A stretch of 64,000 bases of DNA from an uncultured Eubacteriales bacterium (GCA_900540495.1 UQGA01000002.1:105704-169703), one strand, 5' to 3'; counted from the stretch's first letter, positions 37,474 through 47,169 are shown. Translations and numbers: made by a program. Notes: a model not told the origin generated them from the letters alone.

Positions 37474-38445
37474 TCAGTCCGCTGTATTTTCAGCTTTCTC
37501 GGCGCCCTCCGCCGTGGTTGCGGCGGCCGCCGCTTCGGGTGCGGCCCCTTCGGCCTCCGCTGCCGGGGCGCTCTGTTCCGAAGCTGCGGCTGCTTCGGAG
37601 GCTGCGGATGCGGTATCCGCTTCCGGCGACCGGCTGTCCGCCGCCGCACCGTCCGGCGCCGCGGGCGCGTCCGTGCTGCCGGGGCGGACGTGAAGCGGCG
37701 TCCTGCCCCTGCGCACAAAGAGCAGCAGCAGGACGCCCGCAAGCACGATGAAGATGCCGATGAACTGCGACGTGGACAGTGCGCCGACGGTGCCGCGGTC
37801 GTCGCTGCGGAAGAACTCGATGATGAAGCGCCATACGCCGTAGCCCACCAGGTACCAGCCGGCGGTGGTGCCGTACCGCTTCTGACGGCGGAAAATGGCC
37901 ACGAGTACGGCGGCATACACGAAGCAGAACGCCGCCTCAAACAGTTGCGTCGGCAGCAGCGGCACGCCTGCGGGGGCGGCGACGCCCTCCGGATAAATGA
38001 CCGAGATCGGGGAATCGCACTGCGCACCGTAACAACAGCCGGCGCAGAAGCAGCCAATGCGGCCAAAGCCCTGCGCCAGGATGAACGAGGGCACCACCAG
38101 ATCGAAGTAGCCGAGGAACGGTTGTTTGCGCCGCCGCGAGAACAGCAAGACGGCCAGCGCGCCGACGATCAGCGCTCCGTAAAACACAAAGCCGGAGGTG
38201 AGCGATTCCAGGATAAAGTGCGGGTCGGCGATGATCCGGTCGAGTTCCACGATCCAGTAGAGGGCCTTGGCGCCAAGGAATCCGCCGATGATCGCCCAGA
38301 TCGCCATTGTGAGCAGATCGTCCTCTGAAAAGGGGACTTGGCGGCGGTTGAAATAGAGCAGCACGAATGCGGCGACCATGCCGAGCAGCATCATCACGCC
38401 AAACGTGGGGATGGAAAGACCAAACAGATGGATATAGGGATGCAT
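37474..38445 (-). CDS. lgt: Prolipoprotein diacylglyceryl transferase
   Basis: A 323-residue membrane enzyme that adds diacylglyceryl to the cysteine of lipoprotein precursors. About seven helices are followed by the catalytic/phosphatidylglycerol-binding loop GFGRIGCFCAGCCYG, the LPTQLFEA segment and RFIIEFFRSDDRG. The last 75 residues are an Ala/Glu-rich low-complexity cytoplasmic tail not found in the core family. Start ATG at 38445, 45 bp after a small membrane protein gene, probably cotranscribed. Confidence 0.94.
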   Translation of the reverse strand: MHPYIHLFGLSIPTFGVMMLLGMVAAFVLLYFNRRQVPFSEDDLLTMAIWAIIGGFLGAKALYWIVELDRIIADPHFILESLTSGFVFYGALIVGALAVLLFSRRRKQPFLGYFDLVVPSFILAQGFGRIGCFCAGCCYGAQCDSPISVIYPEGVAAPAGVPLLPTQLFEAAFCFVYAAVLVAIFRRQKRYGTTAGWYLVGYGVWRFIIEFFRSDDRGTVGALSTSQFIGIFIVLAGVLLLLFVRRGRTPLHVRPGSTDAPAAPDGAAADSRSPEADTASAASEAAAASEQSAPAAEAEGAAPEAAAAATTAEGAEKAENTAD

Positions 38446-38490
38446 GGTTTGCCTTTCTGCCCGCGGACGGGCTGTGGATTGTGCCGTACG

Positions 38491-38811
38491 TCAGGCGGCG
38501 TTTGCGCCGACGGCGGCTATGATGAGCATGACCAGCGTAACGAGGCTGAGCAGCAGGCCGACAAGGCCGCACCAGCGCCCGATTGCGTTTTTGCGGTCCT
38601 CCGGGATGTTGATGCGCTGCGTATACCGCCGCATCAGAAGCCCTGTTATCAGCGCCGCCGCGCTGGCGAGCAGGGAAAAAGGCAGGAGCGTCGGGATAAA
38701 CGCCAGCACGAGCGCAGCGATGCCCAGCACAAGCGTGAAGATCGAGGCGCGCCCATGGCGGTCCATCTCCAGCGAATAATCGACCGGCGCGCCGGCCCGT
38801 TGCTCCTCCAT
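38491..38811 (-). CDS. Small membrane protein with two helices (DUF4190-like)
   Basis: A 106-residue protein: soluble N-terminus (about 25 residues), a helix pair IFTLVLGIAALVLAFIPTLLPFSLLASAAALITGLLM split by a turn, a basic segment (RRYTQRINIPEDRKNAIGRW) and another helix at the C-terminus. The layout resembles DUF4190-type proteins. GGAGG is 7 nt upstream of the ATG. A very good promoter precedes it (38856-38884), and lgt follows. Function unknown. Confidence 0.75.
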   Translation of the reverse strand: MEEQRAGAPVDYSLEMDRHGRASIFTLVLGIAALVLAFIPTLLPFSLLASAAALITGLLMRRYTQRINIPEDRKNAIGRWCGLVGLLLSLVTLVMLIIAAVGANAA

Positions 38812-38855
38812 GCGCAGCTCCCTCCTTGCCCGGCCTGTACGCCGATTGTTCCTGT

Positions 38856-38884
38856 ATTGTAGCATGTGCCGCCGCGTTCGTCAA
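38856..38884 (-). promoter_or_regulatory. Promoter of the small membrane protein-lgt operon
   Basis: Minus strand TTGACG (38879-38884), 17 bp, TACAAT (38856-38861) with extended TGC before the -10 box. Confidence 0.75.
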
Positions 38885-38940
38885 ACGTGTTGCAGCGCGA
38901 AAAAATTCCCGGCCTGCCACGCACCTGCGGGGAGCGGTTG

Positions 38941-38977
38941 TTAAAACAAAAGCCGCCGCCCCTTGCAGGGACGGCGG
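38941..38977 (-). terminator. Rho-independent terminator after the cupin gene
   Basis: Stem 38953-38962 with 38968-38977 (one mismatch, loop TTGCA) followed on the minus strand by CTTTTGTTTTAA. Confidence 0.8.
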
Positions 38978-38992
38978 GCCGTATCGTGCCGC

Positions 38993-39343
38993 TCAGGCGT
39001 ACAGGATGAGGGCGATGATCTCCATCGGTTCGCTGCCGGTGTTCTGCATGCCGTGGCCGGTGCCGGAGGGCGTGAAGGTCACGTCGCCAGCGGAGACGGG
39101 CACGATCGTCCCATTGTCGTTGAACTCACCGCTGCCGCTATAGATATAGTAGGTTTCCGACTCGCCGGTGTGGACATGGAACCCGATGCCGCAGCCGGGC
39201 AGCAGGGTGGTGTGCGCGAACACGCGGCCCTTGCCGTTGAGCTCTTCGTCGTTGTTGGTCAGGTGCCGTACGGTGATAAAGCCGTCCGCCCCGAATTTAT
39301 GCTCCGCGACCTCTACGTTCCGTTCATTGCCCTTGCGTACCAT
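38993..39343 (-). CDS. Small cupin-domain protein
   Basis: A 116-residue single-domain beta-barrel protein. Cupin motif 1 is GFHVHTGESETYYIYSGSGEF, with two histidines and the conserved glutamate as metal ligands; motif 2 is TPSGTGHGMQNTGSEPMEII with the third histidine. All ligands for an Mn/Fe/Ni centre are thus present. Many such proteins are sugar-phosphate isomerases or dioxygenases; the substrate is not predictable. GGAGG lies 8 nt before the ATG. It is monocistronic, with a consensus promoter and terminator, so it is probably highly expressed. Confidence 0.88.
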   Translation of the reverse strand: MVRKGNERNVEVAEHKFGADGFITVRHLTNNDEELNGKGRVFAHTTLLPGCGIGFHVHTGESETYYIYSGSGEFNDNGTIVPVSAGDVTFTPSGTGHGMQNTGSEPMEIIALILYA

Positions 39344-39378
39344 GCCGAATAACCTCCATTAAAATCGATTGCAAAATC

Positions 39379-39407
39379 AGTATATTACATCCCGAGCCCT
39401 CTGTCAA
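39379..39407 (-). promoter_or_regulatory. Consensus promoter of the cupin gene
   Basis: Minus strand TTGACA (39402-39407), 17 bp, TATACT (39379-39384). The upstream side is occupied by the tandem array at 39419-39587. Confidence 0.85.
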
Positions 39408-39418
39408 GGAGCAGGCGC

Positions 39419-39587
39419 ACGAAAGGCAAAGAGCGGACGGACGAAAGCCAAGGAATGGGTGACGAAAGCCAAGGAGCGGGTGCACGAAAGCCAAGAGCGG
39501 GCGCACGAAAGGCAAAGAGCAGGTGACGAAAGCCAAGGAGCGGGCGCACGAAAGCCAGGAGAGGGCGTACGAAAGCGGCATGGCGGG
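39419..39587. repeat. Tandem array of 21/22-bp repeats, seven full copies plus a partial one
   Basis: Units start ACGAAAG at 39419, 39441, 39462, 39484, 39505, 39526, 39548 and 39569. Lengths are 22, 21, 22, 21, 21, 22, 21. Consensus ACGAAAGCCAAGGAGCGGGYG with copies of two subtypes. It fills the 260-bp gap between the cupin promoter and the end of alaX. Period equals two helical turns. The mixed 21/22 lengths shift frame, so it is not coding. Confidence 0.9.
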
Positions 39588-39667
39588 CCGGCCCCGGCGG
39601 AGCAGGCCCGCGCGGCGGCGGCCGGCAAAAGCACGTCGGCCGCCGCAGGATTTGCAGGGAGCAACGG

Positions 39668-40885
39668 CTACAGGGATTTGAGTCGTTGCGCCAGATAGGC
39701 GCGCAGCTGGACGACCGTTTCGGAAAGCGCCGGTTGCGCGGGGGCGCTGCCCTGGGCGAGCGCCCCACGGCCGCCGCCCTTGCCGCCAAGCGCGGCGTTG
39801 ACCGCCTGGCACAGGTCGCCCATGTCGAGCGGCAGATCGTCGCTGCGGTGCAGCACGTACTGCACGCGCGTTTCGTCCGCCGCGAGCAGCAGCAGGAGCA
39901 TACTGCCCTGCAACGTCAGCCCTGCCAGTTCGCGCAGACGGCCGCCCTCGACGTCCACGCATTGTACGACGAGCGTTGTCCTTCCCGCCGTTTCGGCATT
40001 TTGCCGCAGTTCGGCGGCCAGATAGGCATTGCATTGCGCGGCGAGCGCGCGTTCACGCCGCCGCAGGGAAGCCATGTCGTCGGAAAGCTTCTGCACCGCG
40101 GCGACGGCGTTCTCACGGCCGGTGGAAAAGCGCCGGGCGATGGCCTCCAGCGCGTCGTGCGTGGCGCGCGCATGGCCGAGCGCGCGCAAGCCGCACAGGA
40201 ACGTGAGGCGCACGCCGCCTTTCCACGGCATGGCGTCGGTCAAAAAGAGCTGGCCGATTTCGCCGGTGTGGGCGCAGTGCGGCGCACAGCAGGTGCAGCA
40301 ATCGGCGCCCTCGATGGTGACGATGCGGATGGGCGCGGTCAACCCTTCGGCATGCTTGCGCAGCGGCAGCGAGGCGATGGCCTCCTCGCTGTCGTAGCAG
40401 GCGGCGGTCACGGGCAGGTTCCGGCAGGCCAGCTCGTTGGCGAGGCGTTCCATTGCGCGGAGCTGCTCGGACGACAGGGGGCGGTCGAGATCGATCGTGC
40501 CATAGCGTTCGGACAGGTGGAAGCCGACATTGACAGCGGAAAAGAGCTTGTAGGCGCAATAGGAGAGCAGGTGTTCCCCGGTGTGCTGCTGCATGTGGTC
40601 AAAACGGCGCGGCCAGTCGATTTCCGCTACCACGGCCTGCCCCGCCGGCAGCGCGCGATCGACGTAGTGTACGAGATCGCCGCCCCGCTCGTCGCAGCCG
40701 CGCACGGTCGCTTCACCGCCCGGGAAGCGGAGTTTGCCGGTGTCGCACGGCTGCCCGCCGGCGTTGGGGAAGAAGACGGTGCGGTCGAGCACGACGGCGT
40801 ACCCGTCCGCCTCCCGCTCTGCGGCGAGTACGCGCGCGTCGCAGTGCGTCAGGTGGCTGTCGGTCAGATAGAGGCGTTCGGTCAT
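39668..40885 (-). CDS. Alanyl-tRNA editing protein AlaX with DHHA1 domain
   Basis: A 405-residue free-standing trans-editing factor hydrolysing Ser- or Gly-tRNA(Ala). The N-terminal OB-like part has DRTVFFPNAGGQPCDTG. The editing site is HMQQHTGEHLLS (HxxxH) with CAPHCAHTGEIG supplying the remaining Cys/His zinc ligands. A helical linker follows, then a DHHA1 domain with GGKGGGRGALAQGS. The long form with DHHA1 is AlaX-L. GGAGGG is upstream of the ATG at 40885. It diverges from the glycogen operon. Confidence 0.92.
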   Translation of the reverse strand: MTERLYLTDSHLTHCDARVLAAEREADGYAVVLDRTVFFPNAGGQPCDTGKLRFPGGEATVRGCDERGGDLVHYVDRALPAGQAVVAEIDWPRRFDHMQQHTGEHLLSYCAYKLFSAVNVGFHLSERYGTIDLDRPLSSEQLRAMERLANELACRNLPVTAACYDSEEAIASLPLRKHAEGLTAPIRIVTIEGADCCTCCAPHCAHTGEIGQLFLTDAMPWKGGVRLTFLCGLRALGHARATHDALEAIARRFSTGRENAVAAVQKLSDDMASLRRRERALAAQCNAYLAAELRQNAETAGRTTLVVQCVDVEGGRLRELAGLTLQGSMLLLLLAADETRVQYVLHRSDDLPLDMGDLCQAVNAALGGKGGGRGALAQGSAPAQPALSETVVQLRAYLAQRLKSL

Positions 40886-40933
40886 GGCGATGGTCCCTCC
40901 ATGCGGCGGCGTGCGCCGGTTCGATTTTGCACC

Positions 40934-40942
40934 ATTATAGCA
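40934..40942 (-). promoter_or_regulatory. Extended -10 promoter of alaX
   Basis: Minus strand TGC-TATAAT (40934-40942), about 50 nt before the ATG; no convincing -35 at the right distance. Confidence 0.55.
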
Positions 40943-41012
40943 CACTTTCCCCGTCGGATAGGGCCAAGGCGGGAGAAATTTACCAATTTGTATTTCCTTT
41001 GCCGCTGTGTGA

Positions 41013-41021
41013 TGTTATAAT
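41013..41021 (+). promoter_or_regulatory. Extended -10 promoter of the glycogen operon
   Basis: TGT-TATAAT (41013-41021), 30 nt before glgB. The hexamer 17 bp upstream is TTTCCT, a weak -35, suggesting reliance on the extended -10 or an activator. Confidence 0.55.
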
Positions 41022-41051
41022 TTAGACAGAACCACGGACAGGGGGGAAAAT

Positions 41052-42956
41052 ATGGCCTACCATCTGGACGATACCGAGCTGTATTTTTTCAACGAAGGGA
41101 TTTCGACCGCAGCTTATCGGGCGCTGGGTTGTCATGCGTGCGTGGGACTGCAGGGGGAACGGGTTTATCGGTTCGCGGTCTGGGCGCCGGAGGCCCGTGC
41201 GGTGAGCGTGATCGGGGATTTCAACGAGTGGAATCCGAAGGCGGACCCCATGCATATGGTCGGCACGACGGGCGTGTGGGAAGCGCATCTCGGCTTTGCG
41301 CGCGAGGGACAGCTCTATAAGTACGCCATTGTGACGGCGGATGGGAACGAGGTCGTGCGTGCGGACCCGTATGCGTTCCGGGCGGAACCGAACGGCACCG
41401 CCTCCATGGTGTACGACCTGCCGGAGTTTGCCTGGACGGACGGCGAGTTTCTGGCCAGACAGAAGGACACCCGCCATCGCCCCGTCAGCATTTACGAGGT
41501 GCATGCCGGCTCATGGAAGGCGGGGCTTGGATATCGGGAGCTCGCGCATGAGCTGATCGACTATGTTTGCGACATGGGCTATACGCACATCGAGCTCATG
41601 CCGTTGATGGAATATCCATACGACCCGAGTTGGGGCTATCAGGTCACGGGGTATTATGCGGCCACGGCCCGCTATGGCGCGCCGGAGGATCTGATGTATC
41701 TGGTCAACCGCGCGCATGAGCGGGGCATCGGCGTCATCATGGACTGGGTCCCCGCGCATTTCACGCGCGACGCGCACGGCCTCAGGCGGTTTGACGGTTC
41801 GTGCTGCTACGAGCACCCGGACACGCGGCGCAGCGACATGCCGCAGTGGGGGACGCTGCTGTTCAACTTTGACCGCACGCAGGTACACAGCTTCCTGCTC
41901 TCGAGCGCGCTGTTCTGGCTCAAGGAATATCATTTCGACGGTTTGCGCGTTGACGCCGTTTCCTGCATGCTGTATCTCGACTTTGGCAAGGACGAGGGCC
42001 AGTGGCTGCCCAACCAGTATGGCGGGCGGGAAAACCTCGGGGCGATCGCCTTCCTCAAAAAGCTCAACGAGGCGGTGAGCGAGCTGCCGACCGAAAAGCT
42101 GATCTTTGCGGAGGAGAGTTCCGCCTATCCGCAGGTGACGCATGGGCTGACGGACGGCGGGCTCGGCTTTTCGTTCAAGTGGAACATGGGCTGGATGAAC
42201 GATATGCTCTCCTACATGGAGATGGACAGCTTTTTCCGCAAATGGAACCACAACAAGCTGACGTTTTCGATGTATTACGCTTTTTCCGAGGCATATGTGC
42301 TGCCGCTTTCACACGATGAGGTCGTGCATGGCAAGCGGAGCCTGCTCTCGAAGATGCCGGGCGACTACTGGCAGAAGTTTGCGCAGCTTCGGCTGCTGTA
42401 CGCCTACCAGTTCGCGCATCCGGGCAAGAAGCTCATGTTCATGGGTGACGAATTCGGCCAGTTCATCGAGTGGAACTTTGCCGAGTCGCTCGATTGGCTG
42501 CTGCTCGATTACGACAAGCACCGCGAAATGCAGCGCACGGTGCGCGAACTGAACCGCTTCTATACGGCGACGCCGGCGCTCTACCGGGTGGACGATTCCT
42601 GGGAGGGCTTCAAGTGGCTTTCCGTGGACGACAGCGTGCATTCGGTGGCTGCGTGGATGCGCATGGACGGGCAGGGCGGCGCGCTGCTGTGCGCGTTCAA
42701 CTTCACGCCGGTCCCCTGGCAGGATTATCATGTAGGCGTGCCGGCGGCAGGCGTGTATACCGAGGCGTTCTGCACGGATGATGCGCGCTTTGGCGGCACG
42801 GGCGATTATACGAACGGCCCCGTGGAAACGATGGACGAGCCGCTGGGCGGCTTTGCACAGCGCCTGTCGTTGCGGCTCCCGCCGTTTGGCGCGGTCTATC
42901 TGCGCTACGAAGGGGACCTGCGCGACGGGCAGGATGAAAACGACGCTGCCGAATAG
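41052..42956 (+). CDS. glgB: 1,4-alpha-glucan branching enzyme
   Basis: A 634-residue GH13 enzyme introducing alpha-1,6 branches in glycogen. An N-terminal CBM48 domain ([21 protein letters not shown]) is followed by the TIM barrel. The barrel contains [43 protein letters not shown] with the nucleophile aspartate, [10 protein letters not shown] with the acid/base glutamate, and [15 protein letters not shown]-terminal beta domain completes it. Length is normal for the short form. AGGGGGGAAAAT precedes the ATG. First gene of glgB-glgC-glgD-glgA. Confidence 0.96.
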   Translation: MAYHLDDTELYFFNEGISTAAYRALGCHACVGLQGERVYRFAVWAPEARAVSVIGDFNEWNPKADPMHMVGTTGVWEAHLGFAREGQLYKYAIVTADGNEVVRADPYAFRAEPNGTASMVYDLPEFAWTDGEFLARQKDTRHRPVSIYEVHAGSWKAGLGYRELAHELIDYVCDMGYTHIELMPLMEYPYDPSWGYQVTGYYAATARYGAPEDLMYLVNRAHERGIGVIMDWVPAHFTRDAHGLRRFDGSCCYEHPDTRRSDMPQWGTLLFNFDRTQVHSFLLSSALFWLKEYHFDGLRVDAVSCMLYLDFGKDEGQWLPNQYGGRENLGAIAFLKKLNEAVSELPTEKLIFAEESSAYPQVTHGLTDGGLGFSFKWNMGWMNDMLSYMEMDSFFRKWNHNKLTFSMYYAFSEAYVLPLSHDEVVHGKRSLLSKMPGDYWQKFAQLRLLYAYQFAHPGKKLMFMGDEFGQFIEWNFAESLDWLLLDYDKHREMQRTVRELNRFYTATPALYRVDDSWEGFKWLSVDDSVHSVAAWMRMDGQGGALLCAFNFTPVPWQDYHVGVPAAGVYTEAFCTDDARFGGTGDYTNGPVETMDEPLGGFAQRLSLRLPPFGAVYLRYEGDLRDGQDENDAAE

Positions 42957-42984
42957 GCTTCGGCAAGGCAGAAAGGACGCGGGC

Positions 42985-44208
42985 ATGAAGAAGAAGATCG
43001 TTGCAATGCTGCTGGCGGGCGGGCAGGGAAGCCGTCTTGGCGTGCTGACCTCCAACATGGCCAAACCCGCCGTACCCTACGGCGGGAAGTACCGCATCAT
43101 CGATTTCCCGCTGAGCAACTGCGTCAATTCCGACATCGATACCGTCGGCGTGCTGACGCAGTACCGACCGCTGGCGCTCAACTCCTACATCGGCACCGGC
43201 CAGCACTGGGACCTGGACCGGCAAAACGGGGGCGTGTTCGTGCTGCCGCCGTACATGACCGGCAGCGACGGGCACTGGTATTCCGGCACGGCCAACGCCA
43301 TCTACCAGAACCGGGAGTTTGTGGATCAGTATCACCCGGACTATGTGCTCATCCTTTCGGGCGACCATATCTACAAAATGGACTACGCCAAGATGCTTGC
43401 GTTCCACGTCCAGAAGCAGGCGGCGGCGACCATCGCCGTGCTGCCCGTCCCGATCCAGGAGGCGCACCGCTTCGGCATCATGAGCACCGACGCGCACGGC
43501 CGCATTACCAAGTTTGAGGAAAAGCCCGCGCACCCCGACTCCAACAATGCGTCCATGGGGATCTACATCTTCAACTGGCCCACGCTCAAGCGGTTCATGG
43601 AGCACGACGACGCGGATCCGGCGTCCGAGCACGATTTCGGCAAAAACATCATCCCGTCCATGCTGGGCGCGGGCGAGCCGATGTTCGCTTTTGCGTTCGA
43701 GGGGTATTGGAAGGATGTGGGAACGGTGCAGAGCCTCTGGGAGGCGAATATGGATCTCCTCTCCGAGCCGCCCAGGATCGAGCTCAACGATCCTTCGTGG
43801 CGCATCTACAGCCGCAACCCGATCATGCCGCCGCACTATGTCGGCCCAACGGGCAGCATTACGAGCAGCCTGGTGACCGAGGGCGGCAACGTGCACGGCC
43901 ATGTGGAACACAGCGTGCTGTTCTCCGGCGTAACCGTCTGCGAGAGAGCGCGTGTGGTCGATTCGGTCATCTTTCCCGGCGCGGTGATCGGCGCCGGCGC
44001 GCGCATCCACAAGGCGATCATCGGCGAGAACGCGCGCGTGGGCAGCGGTGCCGTGATCGGCGGTCCGTTGCGCGAGGGCGACAGCGTGGACAACCGCCTC
44101 ACGGGCGATATCACGCTCGTGGGCAACGACATCTGCATCTGCAGCGGCGCCTATCTGCCGTGCGGGACGGTGGCAACCGGCGGCGAATTTTCCGATTGCG
44201 CCGAGTGA
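42985..44208 (+). CDS. glgC: Glucose-1-phosphate adenylyltransferase catalytic subunit
   Basis: A 407-residue nucleotidyltransferase making ADP-glucose from ATP and glucose-1-phosphate, the control step of glycogen synthesis. It has the nucleotide loop [43 protein letters not shown] with the metal aspartate, KFEEKP and a left-handed beta-helix at the C-terminus. GAAAGGACGCGGGC lies before the ATG; it begins 28 bp after glgB. In Firmicutes GlgC works with GlgD, encoded next. Confidence 0.95.
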   Translation: MKKKIVAMLLAGGQGSRLGVLTSNMAKPAVPYGGKYRIIDFPLSNCVNSDIDTVGVLTQYRPLALNSYIGTGQHWDLDRQNGGVFVLPPYMTGSDGHWYSGTANAIYQNREFVDQYHPDYVLILSGDHIYKMDYAKMLAFHVQKQAAATIAVLPVPIQEAHRFGIMSTDAHGRITKFEEKPAHPDSNNASMGIYIFNWPTLKRFMEHDDADPASEHDFGKNIIPSMLGAGEPMFAFAFEGYWKDVGTVQSLWEANMDLLSEPPRIELNDPSWRIYSRNPIMPPHYVGPTGSITSSLVTEGGNVHGHVEHSVLFSGVTVCERARVVDSVIFPGAVIGAGARIHKAIIGENARVGSGAVIGGPLREGDSVDNRLTGDITLVGNDICICSGAYLPCGTVATGGEFSDCAE

Positions 44209-44274
44209 CGCGGCCGGCCGCACAAACCATCTGAACGGAAAGGAGCCCCCGGTCAGTGGGGGATGGTGGGAGAC

Positions 44275-45399
44275 ATGACGAGCAATGCGTTTGGACTCAT
44301 CTACACGGGCGAGAACAACCCCCGCCTGCGCGATTTGACGCTGTCGCGCGCCGTTGCGGCGGTCCCCTTCGGCGGCCGTTACCGGTGCATCGACTTCATC
44401 CTGTCCGACCTTGTCAATACGGGCGTGACCTGCGTCGGGCTGATCGCGCAGAAAAACTATCATTCGCTGACGGATCATCTCGGCGCCGGCAAGGAGTGGG
44501 ACCTGCACCGCAAGCGCGAGGGCCTCTTTATCCTGCCGCCGTTCATGACGAAGGAGAACACCGGCCTGTATCGCGGCACGATCGATGCGTTCCGCTCGTG
44601 CATGGGCTATGTTCGGCGGTGTACGCAGCAATACGTCATCCTCACGGGCAGCCATACGATTTTCAACACCACGTTCGACGCGATGTTCGAGCAGCACGTA
44701 CACACCGGCGCGGACATCACGATCCTTTACAATGAGGAGACGGCGTTCGACCCGGAGGAACAGAGCGACGACCTGCGACTCCTCCTGGACGGCGACGGCC
44801 ATGTGACCGCGATGGAGCTGAATCCGTACCGGCCGCGCACGGATTACAGGAGCTGCGACGTGATGATTATGGACAAACTCCTGCTCGAATACCTGGTGGA
44901 GGAGGCGTACTCGCGCGGTGAATACGACTTCACGCGCGACGTATTGCTCAAAAAATGCGGCACGCTCAAGATCTTCGGCTGCCGGTACGACGGGTATGTC
45001 GCCCGGCTCGACTCGGTGACGAGCTTTTTCCGGCACAATATGGCGCTGCTGGACCCGGCGGTGCGGGGCGACCTGTTCAACCCGGCACATCCGATTTATA
45101 CCAAGGTTAAGGACGAGGTCAGCGCCCGCTACGGCCCCGGCGCCTGTGTGCGCAACGCGATGCTGGCCGACGGATGCGACATCAACGGCGAGGTGGAGAA
45201 CAGCATCCTGTTCCGCGGCGTCTCGGTGGGCAGCGGCAGCGTCGTGAAGAACTCCATCATCATGCAGGGCGTGACCGTCGGCAACGGCTGCACGCTCGAC
45301 CATGTGGTGCTCGACAAGGGCGTCACCATCCGCGATGGGCGCACGCTTGTCGGCTACGACAGCTTCCCGATCATCCTGAAGAAGAACACCACGGTCTGA
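44275..45399 (+). CDS. glgD: Glucose-1-phosphate adenylyltransferase regulatory subunit
   Basis: A 374-residue GlgC paralogue. The GlgD form is recognised by its altered nucleotide loop (GLIYTGENNPRLRDLT instead of GGxGxRLxxLT) and SHTIFNTTF in place of the metal SGDHIYKMD motif, so it should be catalytically weak or inactive while stimulating GlgC in the heterotetramer. The C-terminal beta-helix is intact. Two ATGs are possible (44263 and 44275); the second has GGTGGGAG close upstream and gives the better family alignment. Confidence 0.93.
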   Translation: MTSNAFGLIYTGENNPRLRDLTLSRAVAAVPFGGRYRCIDFILSDLVNTGVTCVGLIAQKNYHSLTDHLGAGKEWDLHRKREGLFILPPFMTKENTGLYRGTIDAFRSCMGYVRRCTQQYVILTGSHTIFNTTFDAMFEQHVHTGADITILYNEETAFDPEEQSDDLRLLLDGDGHVTAMELNPYRPRTDYRSCDVMIMDKLLLEYLVEEAYSRGEYDFTRDVLLKKCGTLKIFGCRYDGYVARLDSVTSFFRHNMALLDPAVRGDLFNPAHPIYTKVKDEVSARYGPGACVRNAMLADGCDINGEVENSILFRGVSVGSGSVVKNSIIMQGVTVGNGCTLDHVVLDKGVTIRDGRTLVGYDSFPIILKKNTTV

Positions 45400-45447
45400 G
45401 ACCCGGCGGGGCGGCCAGGACAAAATCAACGATAGGAGGCGCGGCGC

Positions 45448-47148
45448 ATGAAGGTTTTGTATGTGACGAGCGAATGTGTACCGTTTATCAAGACGGGCGG
45501 CCTTGCGGACGTGGCCGGTTCCCTTCCCGTCGAACTGAACCGTCAGGGCGCGGACGTACGGGTGGTGCTGCCCAAGTACCGCTGCATCGACGGCTATTGG
45601 CGCGCGCGCATGACGCATGTGACGGACTTCCCGGTGCTGTTCGGGTTTGCGAGCATGTACTGCGGTGTTGAAACGGTCGTGGACAATGGCGTAACGTACT
45701 ATTTTGTGGACAACGAGGAGATGTTCTCCGTGGATTCGATCTACGGGGACGGGATGCAGGAGGGCTATCGGTTTGCGTTCTTCTGCCGGGCCGTGGCGGA
45801 GATGCTGCGCCATGTGGATTTTGCTCCGGACGTGCTGCACCTCAACGACTGGCAGACGGGACTGATCGCCGCCATGATCCGCACGCAGTATGCAGGCGAC
45901 GCCCGGCTGCAGGCGCCCCGCATCGTGTTTTCCATCCACAACCTGCGCTATCAGGGTATCTTCGACTGGCCGCTGATGAACGCACGGCTGGGCTTTGACG
46001 AGCGGCTGTTTACGCCGGATTATCTGGAGTTTTATGGAAATCTGAGCTGCATGAAGGCGGGTCTCGTGTTTGCCGATCATATCAACACCGTCAGCCCGAC
46101 CTATGCGCGCGAGATCCGCACGGCGTATTACGGCGAACGGCTCGACGGCCTGCTGCGCGCCCGCGGGGAGGCGGTTTCCGGCATTCTCAACGGCATCGAC
46201 CGCACGATCTACGACCCGGCGACCGACCGGTTTTTGGGCGCGCATTTCAGCAGCGATGACCTGACGGGCAAAGCTGAGCAGAAACGGCTACTGCAGCGGG
46301 AGATGTGCCTTGCCGAGCGGCCCGGCGTGCCGCTCATTGCGATGGTCACGCGTCTCACGCCGCAAAAGGGGATGGACCTGGTGGAGCGCGTGCTGACGGA
46401 CATCCTGCGCATGGACGTGCAGATGACGCTGCTGGGCGACGGCGACCGCCGGTTTGTCGATCTGCTCAACTGGGCCGCCTGGCGCTATCCGGGGCAGGTG
46501 GCCACGTACATCGGGCTCAACGAGGGGCTGGCGCACCGCATCTATGCCGGCAGCGACATGTTTCTCATGCCGTCGCAGTTTGAACCCTGCGGCCTTTCGC
46601 AGATGATTGCGCTGCGGTACGGTTCCGTGCCGGTTGTGCGGGAAACGGGCGGCCTGTGCGACACCGTGATCCCATACAACAAGTATACCGATGAGGGAAC
46701 CGGCTTCTCTTTTGCGAATTACAACGCGCATGAGATGCTGTTCACGCTCGAGCGGGCCGTCTGGTATTATTATGAGGATCAGCCGATGTGGCAGCGGCTC
46801 ATACGGCGCGGCATGGCGACGGATTTCGGCTGGGGAGAGTCGGCCCGGCGGTATCTCGCGCTGTATGGCCTGCTTACCGGCGGGCGGGAAATCCCGGCCG
46901 CCCCGGCACAGGAGACCCGGGCGGCGGACGTACCCGCGAAGGAGGCGCCCCTGGCGGAGGAAGCGCCCGCGAAGGAGGCGCCCCAGGCGGAGGAAGCGCC
47001 CGCGAAGGAGGCGCCCCTGGCGGAGGAAGCGCCCGCGAAGAAGAAGGCCCCGGCGGGGAAAAAGCCGGCCGGGAAGGAGACGCCGCCCACAAAGCGGAGG
47101 GCGGCGCCCGCAAGGAAAAAGCAACCGGGGGAAGCCGGCGGGAATTGA
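45448..47148 (+). CDS. glgA: Glycogen synthase with lysine-rich C-terminal tail
   Basis: A 566-residue GT5 enzyme transferring glucose from ADP-glucose to glycogen. The core (residues 1-480) starts VLYVTSECVPFIKTGGLADVAGSLP with the ADP-binding KTGG motif, and carries LHLNDWQTGLIA, IHNLRYQG, NGIDRTIYDP, VTRLTPQKGMDLV and MPSQFEPCGLSQM. Residues after 490 are a tail of three 11-residue AKEAPLAEEAP repeats followed by a basic AKKKAPAGKKPAGKE segment. That is like histone-H1-type tails and absent from usual GlgA proteins (about 480 residues). AGGAGGCGCGGCGC precedes the ATG. Confidence 0.95.
   Translation: MKVLYVTSECVPFIKTGGLADVAGSLPVELNRQGADVRVVLPKYRCIDGYWRARMTHVTDFPVLFGFASMYCGVETVVDNGVTYYFVDNEEMFSVDSIYGDGMQEGYRFAFFCRAVAEMLRHVDFAPDVLHLNDWQTGLIAAMIRTQYAGDARLQAPRIVFSIHNLRYQGIFDWPLMNARLGFDERLFTPDYLEFYGNLSCMKAGLVFADHINTVSPTYAREIRTAYYGERLDGLLRARGEAVSGILNGIDRTIYDPATDRFLGAHFSSDDLTGKAEQKRLLQREMCLAERPGVPLIAMVTRLTPQKGMDLVERVLTDILRMDVQMTLLGDGDRRFVDLLNWAAWRYPGQVATYIGLNEGLAHRIYAGSDMFLMPSQFEPCGLSQMIALRYGSVPVVRETGGLCDTVIPYNKYTDEGTGFSFANYNAHEMLFTLERAVWYYYEDQPMWQRLIRRGMATDFGWGESARRYLALYGLLTGGREIPAAPAQETRAADVPAKEAPLAEEAPAKEAPQAEEAPAKEAPLAEEAPAKKKAPAGKKPAGKETPPTKRRAAPARKKQPGEAGGN
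46936..47034. repeat. 33-bp tandem repeat in the glgA 3' end
   Basis: Three consecutive 33-bp units encoding AKEAP(L/Q)AEEAP. Units are nearly identical at DNA level, indicating recent duplication. Confidence 0.9.
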
Positions 47149-47169
47149 CCGCCGCACAGGCGGTGCGAC

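Noticed and set aside
39419..39587. CRISPR-like array
   Set aside because: Units are directly contiguous with no spacers, only 21-22 bp and imperfect, and no cas genes are nearby.
39369..40034. Open frames through the 21/22-bp tandem array on both strands
   Set aside because: Unit lengths mix 21 and 22 bp, so no frame keeps the repeat peptide. No binding site; the region lies between a promoter and a gene end.
42703..46245. A 1180-codon open frame antisense to glgB, glgC, glgD and glgA
   Set aside because: Composition is His/Arg/Ala-rich as expected for the reverse of GC-rich genes; no binding site, promoter or recognisable domain.
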